This document shows positions 12,345 through 26,600 of a stretch of 64,000 bases of DNA, piece by piece. Made by a program: the position numbers and the translations under genes. Each line of letters begins with the position of its first letter. Positions within the stretch are counted from its first letter, which is position 1. This DNA comes from Oreocharis arfaki. Taxonomy: Eukaryota > Chordata > Aves > Passeriformes > Paramythiidae. The stretch is taken from NCBI GenBank assembly GCA_013398015.1, contig VZRR01009815.1:62001-126000 (forward strand). The letters are read 5' to 3'. The notes under the pieces are model-generated. The model saw only the letters and a list, made by a program, of their open reading frames with translations. It was not told where the DNA came from and ran no database searches.

Positions 12345-14849
12345 ATACCTGTCATGCACACATCGTCCCAGACCCTGGACACAAGACATTAAAGCACATT
12401 CACCAATCAGTCATTTTCCCAGTTCCCATAACTAGACAGCAATGTCATTAACAACAGCACATTTTCTGTGACATTTTTGCCTGAGTCCTTTTTTTCCCCT
12501 GAACTGATAACAAGAATAGAAAACAAATTACATGGTCTATACACTTAAGTGATTTGTAATGGATTCATTTCACACCAAGATGTGGTAAGTAACACCATCC
12601 AGCACACCACGTCAGTATCACAGAGTCTGTGATTGAATGTGAACAATAACTGTGCAAAATGCAAGTAAGAGGTCCCAGAAAACTGTCAGAGCTCTCCCAG
12701 TGCCCCTCAATGCCAACCCACACCAGGCAGCTCCCTGAAGGGCCAGAGTGACAGAAGTTCAAGGCCATTTAGTTACAAAGGCATGGCTGTGAGATGGGTA
12801 ATCTGGATTACTTCTGGGGAGTAAAGAATCCATCTCCAAAAGCATAGCCCTGGACAGGCCAGAGGGACTGGGAAAGCTCGTGGGATGGTTGCAACAGCTG
12901 TAATCTATCAGTATAGTCAGAACTAAAGAAAACCCCCAACAACCAAAAAACTCCACCAGCTGTTTGTGAAGGGGGATCTTACTCCATTTTGAAATTTGTT
13001 TCTTTGATTTCTCTTAGTAAAGGAAATGAAGTTGCCTCAAATAGAAGGGTACAGGGTTAAGGCCCATGCAAATCTATTTTCTTTGCCTCTGAAAACTTGT
13101 AAAGCCTAAAGAGAGACTAGACACTTCAGGATGTCAAAAGATTCCCCAGCGCATTTCGGTCTTTACAGATGACCAAAATGCCCAGTGTTGCTAGTTTTGT
13201 ATGATAGAATAGACTCTTAAAAGGTAAAATTAAGACACATGACTAGGAATTGCAAAGTAGTATTATTCATTCAAAAAACCCTATGGCATAGCAGGAAAAC
13301 AAAAGCACAGACCAAGGAAAGTACGTCCAAGCAGAACAAAAATCTGAACTAAAGTAATACAGATTAGAAGAAAAGCAGAGGTTGCCAACTTCACACAAAA
13401 ATTTTGTTCATCAAGATGACAGAGAAGCACCTAGAAAAGGAACAACTTCAAGCTTAAGTTGATAGAACAGAGGTTGATCTTACCAGGGACACAACAATTA
13501 ATTAACATGTTATAAGAGTACTGTAAAAGAACAGAAATACGTCCAGTTGATTTGGGATTTGATTTATTTTATTGTTGATACTTAATCCTCCTTTTACTTC
13601 CTTTTCCACTGACAGAGCTGAGATAAGAGAACTGCAGGGCCACTCAAGTTAGCAGGGGCATCCAGAGATAACCTCCCAAGAGCTGCTGCTCAGCTTGGGT
13701 CAGCACAGACCTGTCCAGAGCTCCACCAGGTGCCTGCAAGGACAGAGATTTTCCCAGCCTCGTTTGGGCAATATTTTCAACAAAATCCTAACCAAATCTA
13801 AAGAGAGAATGGTATTAATGTTCACAGATTATGAAGAGCTTGAGCAGAAGTTGTGAGGCTTAAAAGTGTATTTTCAATCTGGTTTATATAAAGCTATCTG
13901 CATACAGCAAGTAAGCGTGCCAATGTTTGCGGCAACGTGTCTCCTGCCTAAAGAGCTCCCTGAGAGAGAGAAAGCATTCTGCAGTCAGGATTCTCAGTGG
14001 GAGTTTTTACTTTACCTAGGAGGAAAAAGTGAGCATACAGAATTCTAGGGGGAAAGAAAGCGCAAAATGTCTGGTTTTTTCTTGCCTAAACTTTCTCGTT
14101 CTCGGGTTATGATGCCTGATAGAAAGGGTACATGCATGAAACTGATACCATCCCTTAAAATGATTCAGGATAACTGCCTCAGCATATTTCTGTGAAAACT
14201 GTGCATAACCCTTGGTCTAAATAATATACAGTCCCAAATTAAAAACATAACACTGAAATCAAAGGACTTGGCTTGCTTGTGCCTCCTTTGCCCAGCCTCA
14301 GCAGTTAAGACACACAAAGTTTTCATGCTTACTGTAACATTAAGAAGTTAGCAAAAAATGTTTCAAGTACCTTATATGTTGATACTTGAGAAACATCATA
14401 CAGGTACACAGGACATGCTGTGCCTCTGTGAAAGGCTGGATGTGTTAGCTTAGATCTCTCCAAGACTGCTCTGTTTGATTTCCCAAGTCTAAAACTGCAC
14501 ACATTTTATGGTAGCTTTTGCACTAGTATTCTGTAAAGCTGTGTATCCCAAAGGAAGACAAAGCACTTAGAGCACTACAGACTGAGAACAACTCAATCAA
14601 CACTTGGGATAGGAAATTTTTTAGGGACTGGATTGATAACCCAGCCCCCCACGTTAAAGAAGAAACCTTCCTTCTTACAAGAAGAAGGGAGAACATTGGC
14701 TATCTAAATCTACATAATCTTCAAATCAACATGAAAAAAAAAGAGAAAAGAAAAACAATGCACCAAGATTCAGGTTGAAAGATCACAGTCATTGTTATGT
14801 TGACTAAAAATTTTTCCAGATGGCTACCTTTGATTTGTTTTTGAAAATG

Positions 14850-14873
14850 CATTGCTTGAGGAATCAAGCAATG
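14850..14873. repeat. Perfect 10-bp inverted repeat with 4-base loop
   Basis: CATTGCTTGA at 14850-14859 is followed by the loop GGAA and then TCAAGCAATG at 14864-14873. It is too short for a microRNA precursor and has no terminator-like T tract. Confidence 0.7.
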
Positions 14874-15790
14874 TTTAATCCTGGTATTATGTGTCTTATT
14901 AAAATCCTAGCTGGTTCTGCACTTGTGGATTACAATGAATTTGAGAAGTGCAACCACACTGTAGAAGAAGCTTCACGAACTCCTCAGCAGACAAATCCCT
15001 ACTTCTAAATATTATACAAACTCCTGCTCAGGAAATTTTATCCCACTGAACCCTCTTTTATTAGAAACTTTATGATATAAATGTCAGTACAGTTTAAACT
15101 GCCAGAATACTTTTCTCACAGAAATATGAGAGCTAGATTTTACTGTAGCATTCTGCATGGGCTCAGCTTCAAATCCTACTCATAACAGTTGTATTAGCAA
15201 TAACACAAATTACACATAATTGGATTTTTTTTTTAGACTGCTATTCTCCCCCACTCCACCAGCAGAGCACATAGAAACCTCTTCATTATAAAAGCCTTTC
15301 TTCTTTTTAATTTTTTTTTCTCTATGAAATTCCAATAGAGGGAGATACTATATAGAACATTTACCATGTAGAAAATTAGGGAATCTTTACCAACTGCTAG
15401 TAAGTCTGAAAAGAAACAGTATAAATCCACTGTAATTGAGAATATGTTATAAAAGAATGATGTACTGGCTATGTAATTACATTATTTCTCTTTGACTATA
15501 GATGGCACTAACAAAAGGGTACTGGAGATAATTAATGCATGAAATTCCTTTTAAGCATGATTTATGATAAGAGGTTTAAATTTCAGGTTTTTTGCAGAGA
15601 TTGAAACATAACATATTTTCTCCGAGATACTACTTTTTTCTTTTCCTAAAAATATTTACTTTGAATTACTGCAATTATTTATCATGTACTATCTATTCCT
15701 CTACCTGTCAATTAAACTACAGTAAAAAAATGTATATTGAAATGAGAAACTCAAAACAAAATGCCATTCTCTCCCATCCCTCCCTCTCCC

Positions 15791-15849
15791 CAAAAAAACA
15801 AAACAAAACAAAACAACAACAACCAAAAAAACAAAAAAAAAAAAGAAAG
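15791..15849 (+). repeat. A-rich simple repeat (CAA/CAAAA units)
   Basis: This is about 60 bases made almost only of A and C in CAAAA, CAA and poly-A patterns, following a C/T-rich stretch. It is a simple repeat. No retroposed gene body is recognised before it. Confidence 0.85.
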
Positions 15850-16084
15850 ATGGCACAAGGTGATTTAGGAACATCAACATTGTTAAAACTAAGGTCATTT
15901 GCTCCAGTTGTATAAGCTGAGGGGTTTTTGCTCTGCTCCATTAACAGTATAATCACTTGTGGAAACCAACTATTAACTTCATGTATTTGCCACAGCAAGA
16001 ATCCAAGTCCATTATTTTTAAGGGGTGTTTTCTTTGAAAGCTCCCTGGGATTTTTGACATTTTGGACTGAAATGAGTGAGTGGG

Positions 16085-19000
16085 AGGGTTAATGTGCACC
16101 TGGGCAGCTGCAGCAGCTTTGCTGAGAGCTTTGCAGTGCCCGTGCCCAGCTCCGTGTGACGCTGGCGCTGCGGAGCCAGGGAACAGCAGCAGCCTGGCAT
16201 GCCTGGAAAGGAGCCCAAACACCTGAGCTGGCCAAAGGCTACCACCATTCAAGGGAAAAAAAACCCAAAAAAGCAACTTTAAAATTAAATTGTTTTAAAT
16301 ATCTTCAAAAAAAAAAGGCGCCTCAAGTTTTCAGCACAGAAAGGGATCCAGTCTTGTTTCTACTTTTAGAATTCCGGGCATTCCCTTCATGTTTCTCATC
16401 CTTGTGATGACAGACCTAGTGCAGCACCAAGGAGTTAAAGCAAACCTAGGCACGGCACATGGACATCTACGAGAAGTAAGATTTTATAAAAGTTAAATTA
16501 AGAAAAAAAAATCTCTTGATAATGAAGTACTGTAAAATGTACATGTGGAACTTAACACAAAATCAATGGGGCATTTATTACCTTGGCAATTTCCAAAGTT
16601 AATTTCATTTGGTTCCTTTGCCATTATTTACATCTAAGAAACCTACAAGAGGGTTTGTAAACAAGACAAACCACAAAAACATCCTGAAAATTCCTCTTTG
16701 AAAGGAAACTGGGGAAACTGGAAGAAAACATCTTAGTAAACACATAGCATATTTACAACATAATGTAACATCTTTATGTTAAAGATACATGGGAAAGTTG
16801 CAAAATACACTAAATGAAAGCAAAATAACTGTGAATTTTTAACTACAGCTACATTTTCACTGAAACTAAATTCTGATTTTTTTTATAAATCAGGGTTTGT
16901 TTTGACATACCAAATATAATAGAGGATTTCTAAATTGTCATGGAAGTGAAAGAATATTTAATGTTTGTACTAAAAAGACAAGAGCTACAAGAATGAATCA
17001 CTTGTTCACAACGAGGAGTTGCTAAATAGAAGAGTCTGTGAGATATTTGATAAGATATTCACACATGCCTGTTTGCCAGAGCCAAAAGCAACACTTGTTA
17101 TAGTTTTTCTGTCTTCATTTGTATGTGTAATTTATTCAAGAGACAAGTAGGTAATAAATTATCCATAAACTTAATTTTAGCAGCAGAGCATTGAGGGCTT
17201 TGCGGATCACCTGCAGGTGGTTTGCTGTGGGCAGCTCCGGCGTACCCAGCGCGCTCTCGCAGGCACTGCTGGCACCTTTCCTTGGGGAACAGTGAGAGTG
17301 ACTGAACCCCACTGACAGCAGCAGCTCAGAGGAGTAACCTCTCTGTGCCACCCTGTTCTTTAGATTGAAATGGAGAAAAAGGCCGAACACAGCGAGAGCT
17401 GGGGACACAGCTGGTGCCACATCCGTGTTAGGGAACTGCCCGACTTCTCTTTTCATCACCTGCCACTTCAGAGAACTCTTTTCCTTTGCGTCTTTAAGCA
17501 AGACTAGTCAAAGGTATGCTGATGAATACTATCACAATCAGAGCATGAGTGTTACAGAAAGTGAGAACTGAAGGAGAACTTGCAGTGAACTGCTGGAATG
17601 ATGCAGTTGCCACTTCACCCCCGAGATCCTGATGCTGCGTGGGAACAACACCTGGGCCCACTGCCCTCAGCAGGAGACTCTCAAATCCCGACTGCTGCCA
17701 AACATGCTGTAAGCACATCCCCAGCTCCTGGGACTCTACCTACACGCAAGTCTCTAGAAATTATTTACTACTATTGCAGCTCTGATCATCAGGCAGATTT
17801 CCAGCTTTGTGACTGTGTCTGACTAAAAGTGCTGCTCCTACAGGGTTCCTGCAATACCTGCCTCTTGCCATTCCTGAATAGTTCAAAAATGCCCAAACCC
17901 CACGAATCTTTACTAAAGAATTTTATTGTCGCTGATGACTTGTATCATCAAAACAGTTTTCTCACAAAGAATTTCTTCAAAATAAGGCAATATGTATTGT
18001 GAAATCAAAGAAAAAGTAAGTTCACTCAAAGAACTAGAGCAATTCAAAGCTGCTGCTTGCTTGTCACTTAGAAATATGATTTTCAATGGTATGTACGTTA
18101 AAGTACTTGAAAAAATATATTTGTTTTTTTTCCTGCCATTGTCCCTGTACTCAGAAACACACAGAGTCTCACCAACTAAAAAAAAATGAAAACCTTCTCA
18201 GGGTGACTGATACTGTTTTTGTAATCGTGCACATCTATTTCAATACTGCACTTTACATTAGTAATTTCATAAATATTTTCTCTGGCTACAGCACTGATAG
18301 GTATAATCAAATAGCTCCAGTGGATTAGCCTTACAAATCAGAACTTTCATCGCAATAGGATGAAGGACTGGTACAGGAATTGAAATGGACCAACTCTACA
18401 GCTGGAACTGAGCGTAACAATTGCTTTGCAAAGCCTCAGGTTTTACTACTGGAGCTTACACTTCATTCCCTAACTTCAGTTTACATAGGCAAAGGAGATA
18501 GATCACAATTAAAAATGCAATTTAAATAATGTAAATAAATCCTCCATTTACACTTGAATGCCCTGGTATTGCTATTCTTACCTGACTGTGGATCATGCAT
18601 TTTTAAGGAAGCTTTCCTGGTACTCACTTGAACCCATGAGTTAGGCATACATAGAACTTCTTTTATGAATAAAGTTTACGCTTGTCCCAACAGCCTGTCT
18701 GGTATTTCTTAGTCATGAATAGCAGCATTCAGGTAGGTGGGACATCTTCTGGGAATAAGGTCTGAAACCCTCAGCTTCATTTCTTGAGATTGCTGTATTC
18801 ACTTGATGGCAATTGAATAAAAATAGTGCTCTGCAAACCTCACACAGCTGCCTGGAAACACACTGTTCCTGCAAGGCTGACAGATTTGGTTAATTGTGAG
18901 AAACTCTTTCACTCATAAAATGAAATGGCTTCATGTCAGTTCAACAAGTGTGTACCTGGGAACTACAATATGAATTACTCGTAATTTATCTGCAGTACTG

Positions 19001-22000
19001 CCTGCATGCTTTATGAAAAGTATACGTATATATATAAACAGGGTAGAAATTAACTTGTGCCTAAGGCTACTACCAAATGTCAATTAAGCTGCCAGACTTT
19101 CAGGGGCTGGTATTCTGTCTCTCTGCCTGGGGGAAGATTTGTATTCAATTTATTGTTGAATAAGACAACCAGTTTGGCAGGGAAAGGAGATTAACAAATT
19201 ATAGACTGTTTTTTTAAAAGGTGAACATAACTTACTGAAAACAAATTTTAGGAAGCTTTCTTATTATTCTAGAAACTACTTTTCAATGTAGAAAGCTGGA
19301 GAGCGGAAAGAAAACCATTAACTGTCTGTAAGCAGGATCTAATACAAGCAATATAAGCTAAAAATGAACCCTTGTCTTTGTTTTATTCTTTCACTATTTT
19401 ATTAACATATAAATATCATTGGGAGAAGCTGCTGCCCTGCCCAGGCAGAGGATGTAAAAAACAATTGTGCTTCTAAACAAGGCAGTAATTCACTAGCTGT
19501 TAAAAATGCTTTGTTTTTTCTGTTAAACAAACACATAAATTATCTCCGAGTCTGTCTTTGTCTTTACAAAGCAACACTTCTTATCATTTCAAGCTTAGGT
19601 CTGTCTCAATATTGTTGTATTTTTAGAGCTGCTCAAATAGTTAGGTGCCAATTGATATCCCAAATCTACCCAAACACAGCCATTCAAGCCCAAACTCATT
19701 AATTACACTAAAATTCAGAGTGCTGATGTAGACAGAAAGGGTCACAGGTTTGGGTTCACCCCACATAACGCTCACACGGGTTATTTCCTTACGTGGACTC
19801 TACGGTTTGAAGGTTCCTCCCCACCCCTTGACCCTGAGAACTGCCAAAATTTCCAAGTCAATGGGAACGTAAAATTTCCAGCATTCCTCCATGCCAGGTT
19901 CTCCCTACATGGGTGCTTTTCCTCAGGTTAGGACCTCCAATTTAAACCAGCCAATTTTTGGCATTGATTCTGCTGAAGCAATACCCAGTTTTACTCCTAT
20001 CATTACCCGCATGATCCAATTCTTGCTCTAGAGTGTAAACTGAGACATTCTGAGGCAAAAGCTCCACATGCAGCCAATCTATGGAGGAAACCTACACCCA
20101 GCCAGGTGTTTCCACTATCAATTTGTTATTGACTAATATGGCTGGGTATCAGAAAGGGAGTGTGAGCTCTCATGGGGTATTTTTCCGAATTTTGAGTTTC
20201 TGTTTTCTGAATTGTGTTTTCACTTATCTTGTGATCTGAGGAAAACCATTTTTTACAGTCATTTTTTACAGACATTATTTGTGATTGCTGGGCCAGTTTA
20301 TATATTCCCACTATACACTATGTACTCTATAAACTCCCACTACATACCTGTATTGATGTGTGTACACACACAGTCTTACACCAGAGAAACACTCGTCCAG
20401 AGAATAACGTGATGAATCTGCTGGATTGATCACATCTCCAGCTACTGCTACAGAGCTGCTCATACATCTTCCACCAGCCTGGCAAACTGGGCAGTGGGGT
20501 AGGGAGACCCCACTGCCCCACGTGTGTGAGAGCTGAGCTGAGTTTCTCCTGCTCACTCCAAGGAGAGTTCTCCTGCATTCAACTCCCACTGCAACAACAA
20601 CACAGGGAGTAGGAAATGCCATCACTGCAGGCGTCCTGCAGCTCAGCTGCTGGGAGCACATGCTCACACATTCCCACCATACCCCAAGTGCCTTTGCCAC
20701 TCACTGCTCACTCAGTTTCTGCATTTCCAGGAGCCACCAAAGGTCACCAACATGTTCACCACCAGCTCTTGGTGTTTGGAAACAAATATTGGCTAAAAGG
20801 TTCTTTGCTCCATCTGAACGATTTACAAAAAGTTACCAGTTTACAAACACAGAACATCAGAAATAAAAAGGCCTGACAAAGTGCTGTGGCAAACAAGAAA
20901 ATTCTCACAGATGGAGCATCTATTCTCTCATTTTCTCTCCAGGAGCATTCTCCACCACTTAGACTCTTCTCACATTTAGTTGTACAGTAAAAATATCTTT
21001 TGGTGTCTTTCCTCAAGACATCATTTAGTAGAGCATGAAAAAGAATTGAAACAAAAGTGTAAAAATTACTAAAAATTAAAAAATGTGCAGGACTACTGTA
21101 TTTTTTTTTTTTTAATATTTTGCTAGTTTTGTCTATACTAATTTTTAGTCTATTTTTCCACAGGGCCAGACGGGCCTTAACCTCTGCAGGGCTCAGGGCC
21201 TTCTTTCTGCAGGTCCACAGCTTATGCTGTCGAAGACAAAGGTAATGTCAACAGGAAACTGAGTTACCACATCAGCAAGTTTTCTGAATCACTATCACTT
21301 TAAGACAAAGGGGCAAATAGGGATGTCAGCAAAATAATCAAGTTTCAAAGGGAAAAAAAAAATCTATCAAGGCAACTATACTTGTTATTAAAAAAAGGTG
21401 ATTTTGATTCTATTTTTGACTAGAATGCTAAATATTAATTCTCATGGCAGCTTTTTTTTCTGCAATTATGTACAAGTATACTGTTTAGCATGGCAGCTGT
21501 GCTCAAATCTAATTTATTGAATGGACATCATTAGAGCCAGCAGAGCTCAGGAAGGTTATTAGAGCCTCATCTGAACTATGAAAATGTCGAGACAAGTGGG
21601 AATGGTGAATGGTGATATGAAACTTATTCCAGTTTTCTCATGTTAACGACAAGAAACAATGCTGAGTTTTCAGCAAAAAACTAAACAAAGCAAGGAAAAT
21701 GGCAACACGAGATGCATTTGTGACCACAGCCATCGAGATACTCAGTGTTACAGGCTCCCCACATCATTAAAACCTGCCCATCCTGCCATTAGCTGATTAT
21801 TGCTTCTCCCTCCAATCCCCAGTCAGCTTCAGCGTGCTGCAGGCTGCTGCTTACACTGACAAGGAACAGCTGAGTATACAGGGGAGTGAAAAACAGCAAA
21901 AAGCCTCTGTGGAAACAGTGACTTAGAACCGCCCTTCTCCCACTAGTAAACTCATGTGTCACATCACTTCTTTTTTCACAAGCTTTTCTTTTTCTTTTTC

Positions 22001-23600
22001 TCAATTTATTAGAAGAAGTCAGAGCGGTCTGAGAAGATTTCCGAAAAAACAAGTACACAATAATTCTATAAATTAAAAAAAAAAAATGTATTTTTCAAAA
22101 TCCCTATTTTTCCTTGATACACCTGTACTGTTTCAGGGAAAAAATGTCCTAGAGCTGTCAAATAAATGTGTGACTAAGAAGATGCACTTTTTACATCAAC
22201 TTTGGAATAAAATGTTGTAAACCAAATTAAAGTAACTTCCGGGTTTTTAAAAAATATATCCTTCCTGTTTTTCACATATAGCTTTTACACACGTAGGAAA
22301 CACACAAACTCAAGGGTGTCACATATAAAATACATATTGCAAAATCCCAGGCAGAGCCTTCTGAACAAGCCCTGCCTTCCCAAGAGCTCAGGTGCACAGC
22401 ACACACGGGGTGTGCTGAGGTTAATGTGCACAAAAAAGAGTTTTTTCGAGCCCAGCAGAAAGTGTTGGCTACGATCTTTTTTCTTCTTTAGTGTACCTCC
22501 AAGTGTTATTTTTCTTTCGCATTCTGTTCTACAAAAGATCTTTAGCACCTATTTCGGCAGAAAGCTTAAAATACCAGGGCAATCAGAAAAGAAGTGCAAC
22601 AGTGACTTCACAGAAAATTGAAGCTGAGCAACAGAGAGGAAAAAGGATCTTCAGTGATCTGTGTAGGGCATCTGTTTGTTGTTTTCCTCAGACCTGTTTG
22701 CTATAAATTACCACCTAAATTTTGGACAGGTTTTGCTTGTTTTTTTTTAAAAAAAGACCTATTCATTATTTCAGGACTACATTTACCTGCAATCCCATTA
22801 GTTATTGTCCAGATATAGCAAAATCAGAGCAAACAAGACCTGAATTAGAAGACCTGATACTTGGTGAGAGGAAAAAAAACCCAAAAAACAAGCATTATTA
22901 AAAAATAATAATTAACAGCTCACAGTGCAGTCCTCCTATACATGTCACAGTAAAAATGCTAAGATGAAATAACATTACAATGACCTGAGATGACATCTTT
23001 AGAAATTAATAGGCAAGAAATGGTGCATTATTACGGAAGTTTCACTTCTTTATTTTCCTTATTTCTGCTGATTTAAGACCCTGTGACATTGATTTGTTCT
23101 GGGGAAGGATTCCAGTACCACTGTCTTTCAAGAGACTGAAGTAAAGGTGGGTCTGCAGAGCGAATTCTCAACCATAAACCTGTGAATACTTAAACATGTG
23201 TTGCTGTCAAGTCGGTTTACTGAACTCAAATCTGAAAATAAAAGTTTCCGGAGGCCTGATATGGCCATCAAAACACTGTACCATAAACCTTCAAAACTGA
23301 GAGACTTTAAACTCAGGCCTAAATAAAAGGGCCCAGAGCCAGTACAGCAGTTCAGAACAAACGGAATCAAAGCAGAGAGGGCACGGGCAGCACCTGAGAG
23401 GGAGAGGGCAGGGAGAAAGCCAGAGTGAATGAAGAGGGAATAGAACTTGTGCTCCAGCCCTCCTAAAGCCATGGCTGCAACAGTTCACAAGGTTTGAAAT
23501 CTGAAGGGCTATGTTGCCTTATTAAGAAATGTTATCTTGATCTATAATTACATCTGGACCATATAAAATAAGCTATTAATTTTTATCAATACAGATTAAT
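16085..23600. other. Non-coding stretch, no gene recognised
   Basis: GC-richer patches at about 16085-16215, 17195-17420 and 20400-20740 interrupt otherwise AT-rich DNA. The 121-codon minus-strand frame at 17136-17501 overlaps one patch and has no recognisable motif. A short direct duplication (ATTTTTTACAG twice) is at about 20251-20275. The stretch 21470-21665 has the non-repetitive, mixed-composition texture of a conserved non-coding element, which I cannot test. Alternating TA bases are at about 19020-19036. Confidence 0.5.
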
Positions 23601-26600
23601 ACAATTTCCGTATTTAAGATTCAAGGAACTGATCTCTGTGTTTGCAATCTTTGCTCATTTCATTTTGTGAGGCTGCCTGTTACTGGCTTATTAAAGTCTC
23701 ATTATATCATCAAGCCCAAATGTCAATTCTGGTCCCCGTCCAGGCTCTTCTCTCTGGATTAAATCATTTCTCACAGAAGCATTTTCCAATAGCAGTGAGT
23801 CTGACACTTGCTGACCAACCCAATGTTTACAGTAACACTGAGCCTTCATTCCCTTGGCTGAAGTGGTGTAGCTACTCAGGACTAACCAGCAGCACCGGGG
23901 AGCAAGAAAGATCCTCAGCTGGTCTGTGTGTACAGGAATTGATAAACAGGAAATTACAAATATGCACAGGTTTTCCATGGGGAAAGCTCTCAGCAGAGGT
24001 GCCCAGCTCCCACAGCCACTGCCCCCCCCACCAGAACCAAGCCCATTTCCCAGCACACTGTCCCACATTTCTGAGACATGGACAGAGGATCTGCTCCAGC
24101 TCAGGTCTCCAGCTTTGATGCCATCTAGAAACAATTATTTGCTTTCTAGCCCAAGTTAAGATTGTCTTATTTCATATCATTTTGCATATTCAAGAAAATT
24201 TACCTCATTAATTATGACCATAAACCAACTAAAGCAGCCCATTCCTCCAACACAAAGCATTTTGTTGCTTTTCTACAGGTATTACAGCATGAAACTGGAA
24301 TTAAAATAAATTAGTAAACTAAGTGAAAATTGTCCTTTAGAACTTCTGCAATGATTGCAATAATGGCTTCATCCTGCAGTTAGGAAGAATAGCTAAGAGA
24401 TCTCTAAGTAAATAATTAGATGTATCACTATAAGCCCAAGCAGTATTTAATCATTATCCCAAAATATACTGAATTAGGAATTTTAAAACTATTTCCCCTA
24501 TTAGAACAAGCTGACCTAATCCACCAGGATCAGCTTCCAGGATTCTGTCGGATGTGTCGTCAGTGCGTTTCAAGTTTAGAAATTTGATTTTAAAAAGCAA
24601 CAGATTTTTCAAAGATTATTCTCACACTGGCTAAATATGATACCCATCTGTGAATTAAAATAAATACATTTAGGAAACTATCATAGGAAACTATCGGCAT
24701 AAAGTATAAAATCAAACATATGGTAAGTGCTCACTCTGTCAGGCTCGAGCTGGGCCTCTCCAAAGCTGACCAATCTTATGGTTTGGGTTCTGATTTTTTT
24801 TTTCTTCATAATGTTAATTTGTTGGAAAGGTTTAACAAGATCATCAACACAAGTATGTGTAAAACCTGAAGGAACAGTCTAAAGGCAGATCAGAAAAGTA
24901 CAGTTTTCTTTTTATTTTTAGTTTAGAAAAATAAGCACCATACTGATAAAAGGTTGCTTATTGCAAGGAGAAAAATGATGTTTTAATGTTTTATTTGAAC
25001 AACAGCCAAACTAAAGAAAAAGGCCCAGCTACTCGGCTTAGTCAGTAATATTTTGCTATACTATGATGTGAACCAATTCCAAACACCAGCACCGGCATAA
25101 AGTACCTTCCCTCTAAAACAAAATGCACCCACCTGGGAAAGGACAGCTTGCTTTGGGACACGGAGCTTTAAAAATTCTAAATATTAAAAAATAGAAGGGT
25201 TTTAAAAAGGAAACTTTGGGCTTTTCAATAAAAGGTGAAAAAACGTTACGAATAAACCATTTCAATGAGTCAATAGAAGAGACAAGGAACAGAAAAGGAA
25301 AGCAAGGAAAAATAGTAGACTAAAATGATAAAAAATTAAAAAATGCAATTTTCAAAGTTAGAAGCCTTCTTGAACTTGAGTCAGAAACTCCAACCATCAT
25401 TTCCCTTTCTCGGTTTATGTATCTAATTATTAAATTGACTTCCATTTCAATATGTTATTTAAGAACTCAAACCTGCACAGTCTGGGGACACCTGCTTCTC
25501 TTCGAAACACTGGTGGGAGAGAGACTCTAAGTGACAATTTATCAATTCCAGTTGTCAGGCTTAGAACAAAGGATCCAAACATGGGTTTTGACAGTTTCTC
25601 TATTAGTTTTTCCTGGCTTTCTAAAATACGTAGCAACCTTATTAATACCTCCAGCACACACAGTGGAGGCAGGTTAGCAGGCAGGTTAGCATTCCTTGCC
25701 CCTGGCTGCAGGAACAGAGGTGAGCTCAGCTCCCCAGCTGCAGCTGGAGAAGGGCTCTGACTCAGAGCATGGGGACAGCTGGCAGCTCTGGGCACCTCAA
25801 AGGCCAAAACTCCCCTCCACTGGGCTACTCACTTTGAGGGCTTTGTGTTCCTAAACCTTCCAGCCCGCCTTGGAAAGTTTATTTTAAAAAAAAAATCATC
25901 AAGTTAAATCTGATCCAGTCTATTATTTTTAGGCTGCTGCCTTTGGAGGCAGCGGATGACAATGGAATGGAAAATTCCTTTCCTCCTGCAGCTCTGCAGG
26001 TGCACTTGCATCACGAAGGAGCTTCTGAATAAAGCAAACTGTACACATTAGTACTGCCTTCAAAACAGCTTATGAACTTTTCAGTCCATTGTGATCACAG
26101 TTCCCTGTATTAGAAGGGAGCCTATGCCCTTAAATCTTAACTCTGTGAACTCTTCCCTTTAAAGTACCCAACATGAGAACTTTTTCAGGAACAGGAAAGT
26201 CTGAGCTCTAATGAGATCCTCTCTGACAATTGCAGAATAAAACCTTCTATTATATATACTACAGAGATTGGAAACACATTTGCTATACCTCTCATTTTTC
26301 TTTACGATCCTCTCAGTCCCTTAACTAGAGTACAATGTCCCTGACTTGAATTTATATCACGCTTTTGAGGATGCAATAAGCAGCAGATTGCAGAACCTGA
26401 TCGCTTAAGGAAAGATAACTTCATGGAGAGGCAGGCTGGTGTGAACTAAACTACACAAAGCAAGAGATTAATGCCTGCAATAATAAATACATACATATGG
26501 ACAAAGTCACACTCCTCCATATTGTCTTTGAAAATCAACCAATTGAATGACTGAGCAGCAAACCAAAAAATAAAATAAACTAAAAATAATTCTGTAGTAT

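Larger units (their letters stand above)
6111..16084. other. Non-coding stretch, no gene recognised
   Basis: This is AT-rich DNA with a GC-richer interval at about 8690-9450, which is partly open on both strands but has no recognisable protein. Open frames reach at most 135 codons (10017-10424 +) and show no known domain. A 14-bp tandem duplication lies at 12317-12344. A perfect hairpin lies at 14850-14873 inside a short open frame (14820-15008 +) preceded by a splice-acceptor-like sequence. An A-rich CAA tract lies at 15791-15849. I see no LTR and no clear CR1 element. Confidence 0.5.

Noticed and set aside
15791..15849. A-rich tract considered as the poly-A tail of a processed pseudogene
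   Set aside because: No coding-like or UTR-like body or flanking duplication precedes it; the CAA/CAAAA pattern fits a simple repeat.
23642..24134. Frames of 158 (+) and 147 (-) codons on the same DNA
   Set aside because: Opposite-strand frames of equal length, no known motif and ordinary composition point to chance.
24801..24870. Faint resemblance to a degraded CR1 3' end (TTGGAAAGG...AAGATCATCAACAC)
   Set aside because: Only a few short words match, and the terminal octamer repeat is missing; not enough to call an element.
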